DNA of 5,308 bases. Origin: a bacterium CG2_30_54_10 (GTDB lineage Bacteria; Muiribacteriota; Ozemobacteria; Ozemobacterales; Ozemobacteraceae). How positions within the stretch are numbered: the first letter of the stretch is position 1; the number at the start of each line of letters is the position of its first letter. The stretch lies in NCBI GenBank assembly GCA_001872985.1, contig MNYA01000356.1, positions 1 through 5,308 of the forward strand, written 5' to 3'. A program made the translations under genes and the position numbers. Under the pieces are notes generated by a model, which saw only the letters and a program-made list of their open reading frames with translations, was not told the DNA's origin and did not search any database. Positions 5,299 through 5,308 of this stretch are shown in pieces.

Positions 5299-5308
5299 AG
5301 CGGAGGCT

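Overview
The window looks like chromosomal DNA from a diderm (Gram-negative-type) bacterium of middling GC content. The main reason is a minus-strand protein that joins a signal peptide, a periplasmic TPR solenoid and a C-terminal outer-membrane beta-barrel ending in Phe. Two further minus-strand genes also begin with export signals. I cannot place the lineage from sequence alone.

Layout, left to right. Positions 1-87 may hold the last codons of a plus-strand gene. Positions 88-242 are non-coding, with two GC-rich hairpins and repeat-like segments. A strong 14-bp stem-loop terminator (244-275) closes the minus-strand gene set. That set, in transcription order (right to left), is: the TPR plus beta-barrel outer-membrane protein (4567-2486), a 251-bp AT-rich gap with short repeats, an exported all-TPR protein (2234-951), and an exported GyrI-like small-molecule-binding protein (913-341). 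The last two are 37 bp apart and almost certainly co-transcribed. The gap before them may carry its own promoter or regulatory sites. From 4568 to the right edge there is no intact gene. That stretch is a dense patchwork of palindromic and interspersed repeats enclosing what looks like a short remnant of a protein-coding gene (about 4998-5109).

How the genes may work together (inference): all three products are predicted to act outside the cytoplasm. The barrel protein would sit in the outer membrane with its TPR domain in the periplasm. The second TPR protein could be a periplasmic partner. The GyrI-like protein could bind a small molecule in the same compartment. The barrel plus TPR layout recalls exopolysaccharide export porins (BcsC, PgaA) and YaiO-type barrels, but no polysaccharide synthase or inner-membrane component is present here, so the substrate is unknown.

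The most unusual points are the export of a GyrI-like domain next to TPR envelope proteins, a nearly identical 24-25-bp direct repeat on both sides of the gene set, 9-bp-period simple repeats in the gap and in the signal peptide of the barrel protein, and a cluster of GTACA motifs ahead of the second gene.
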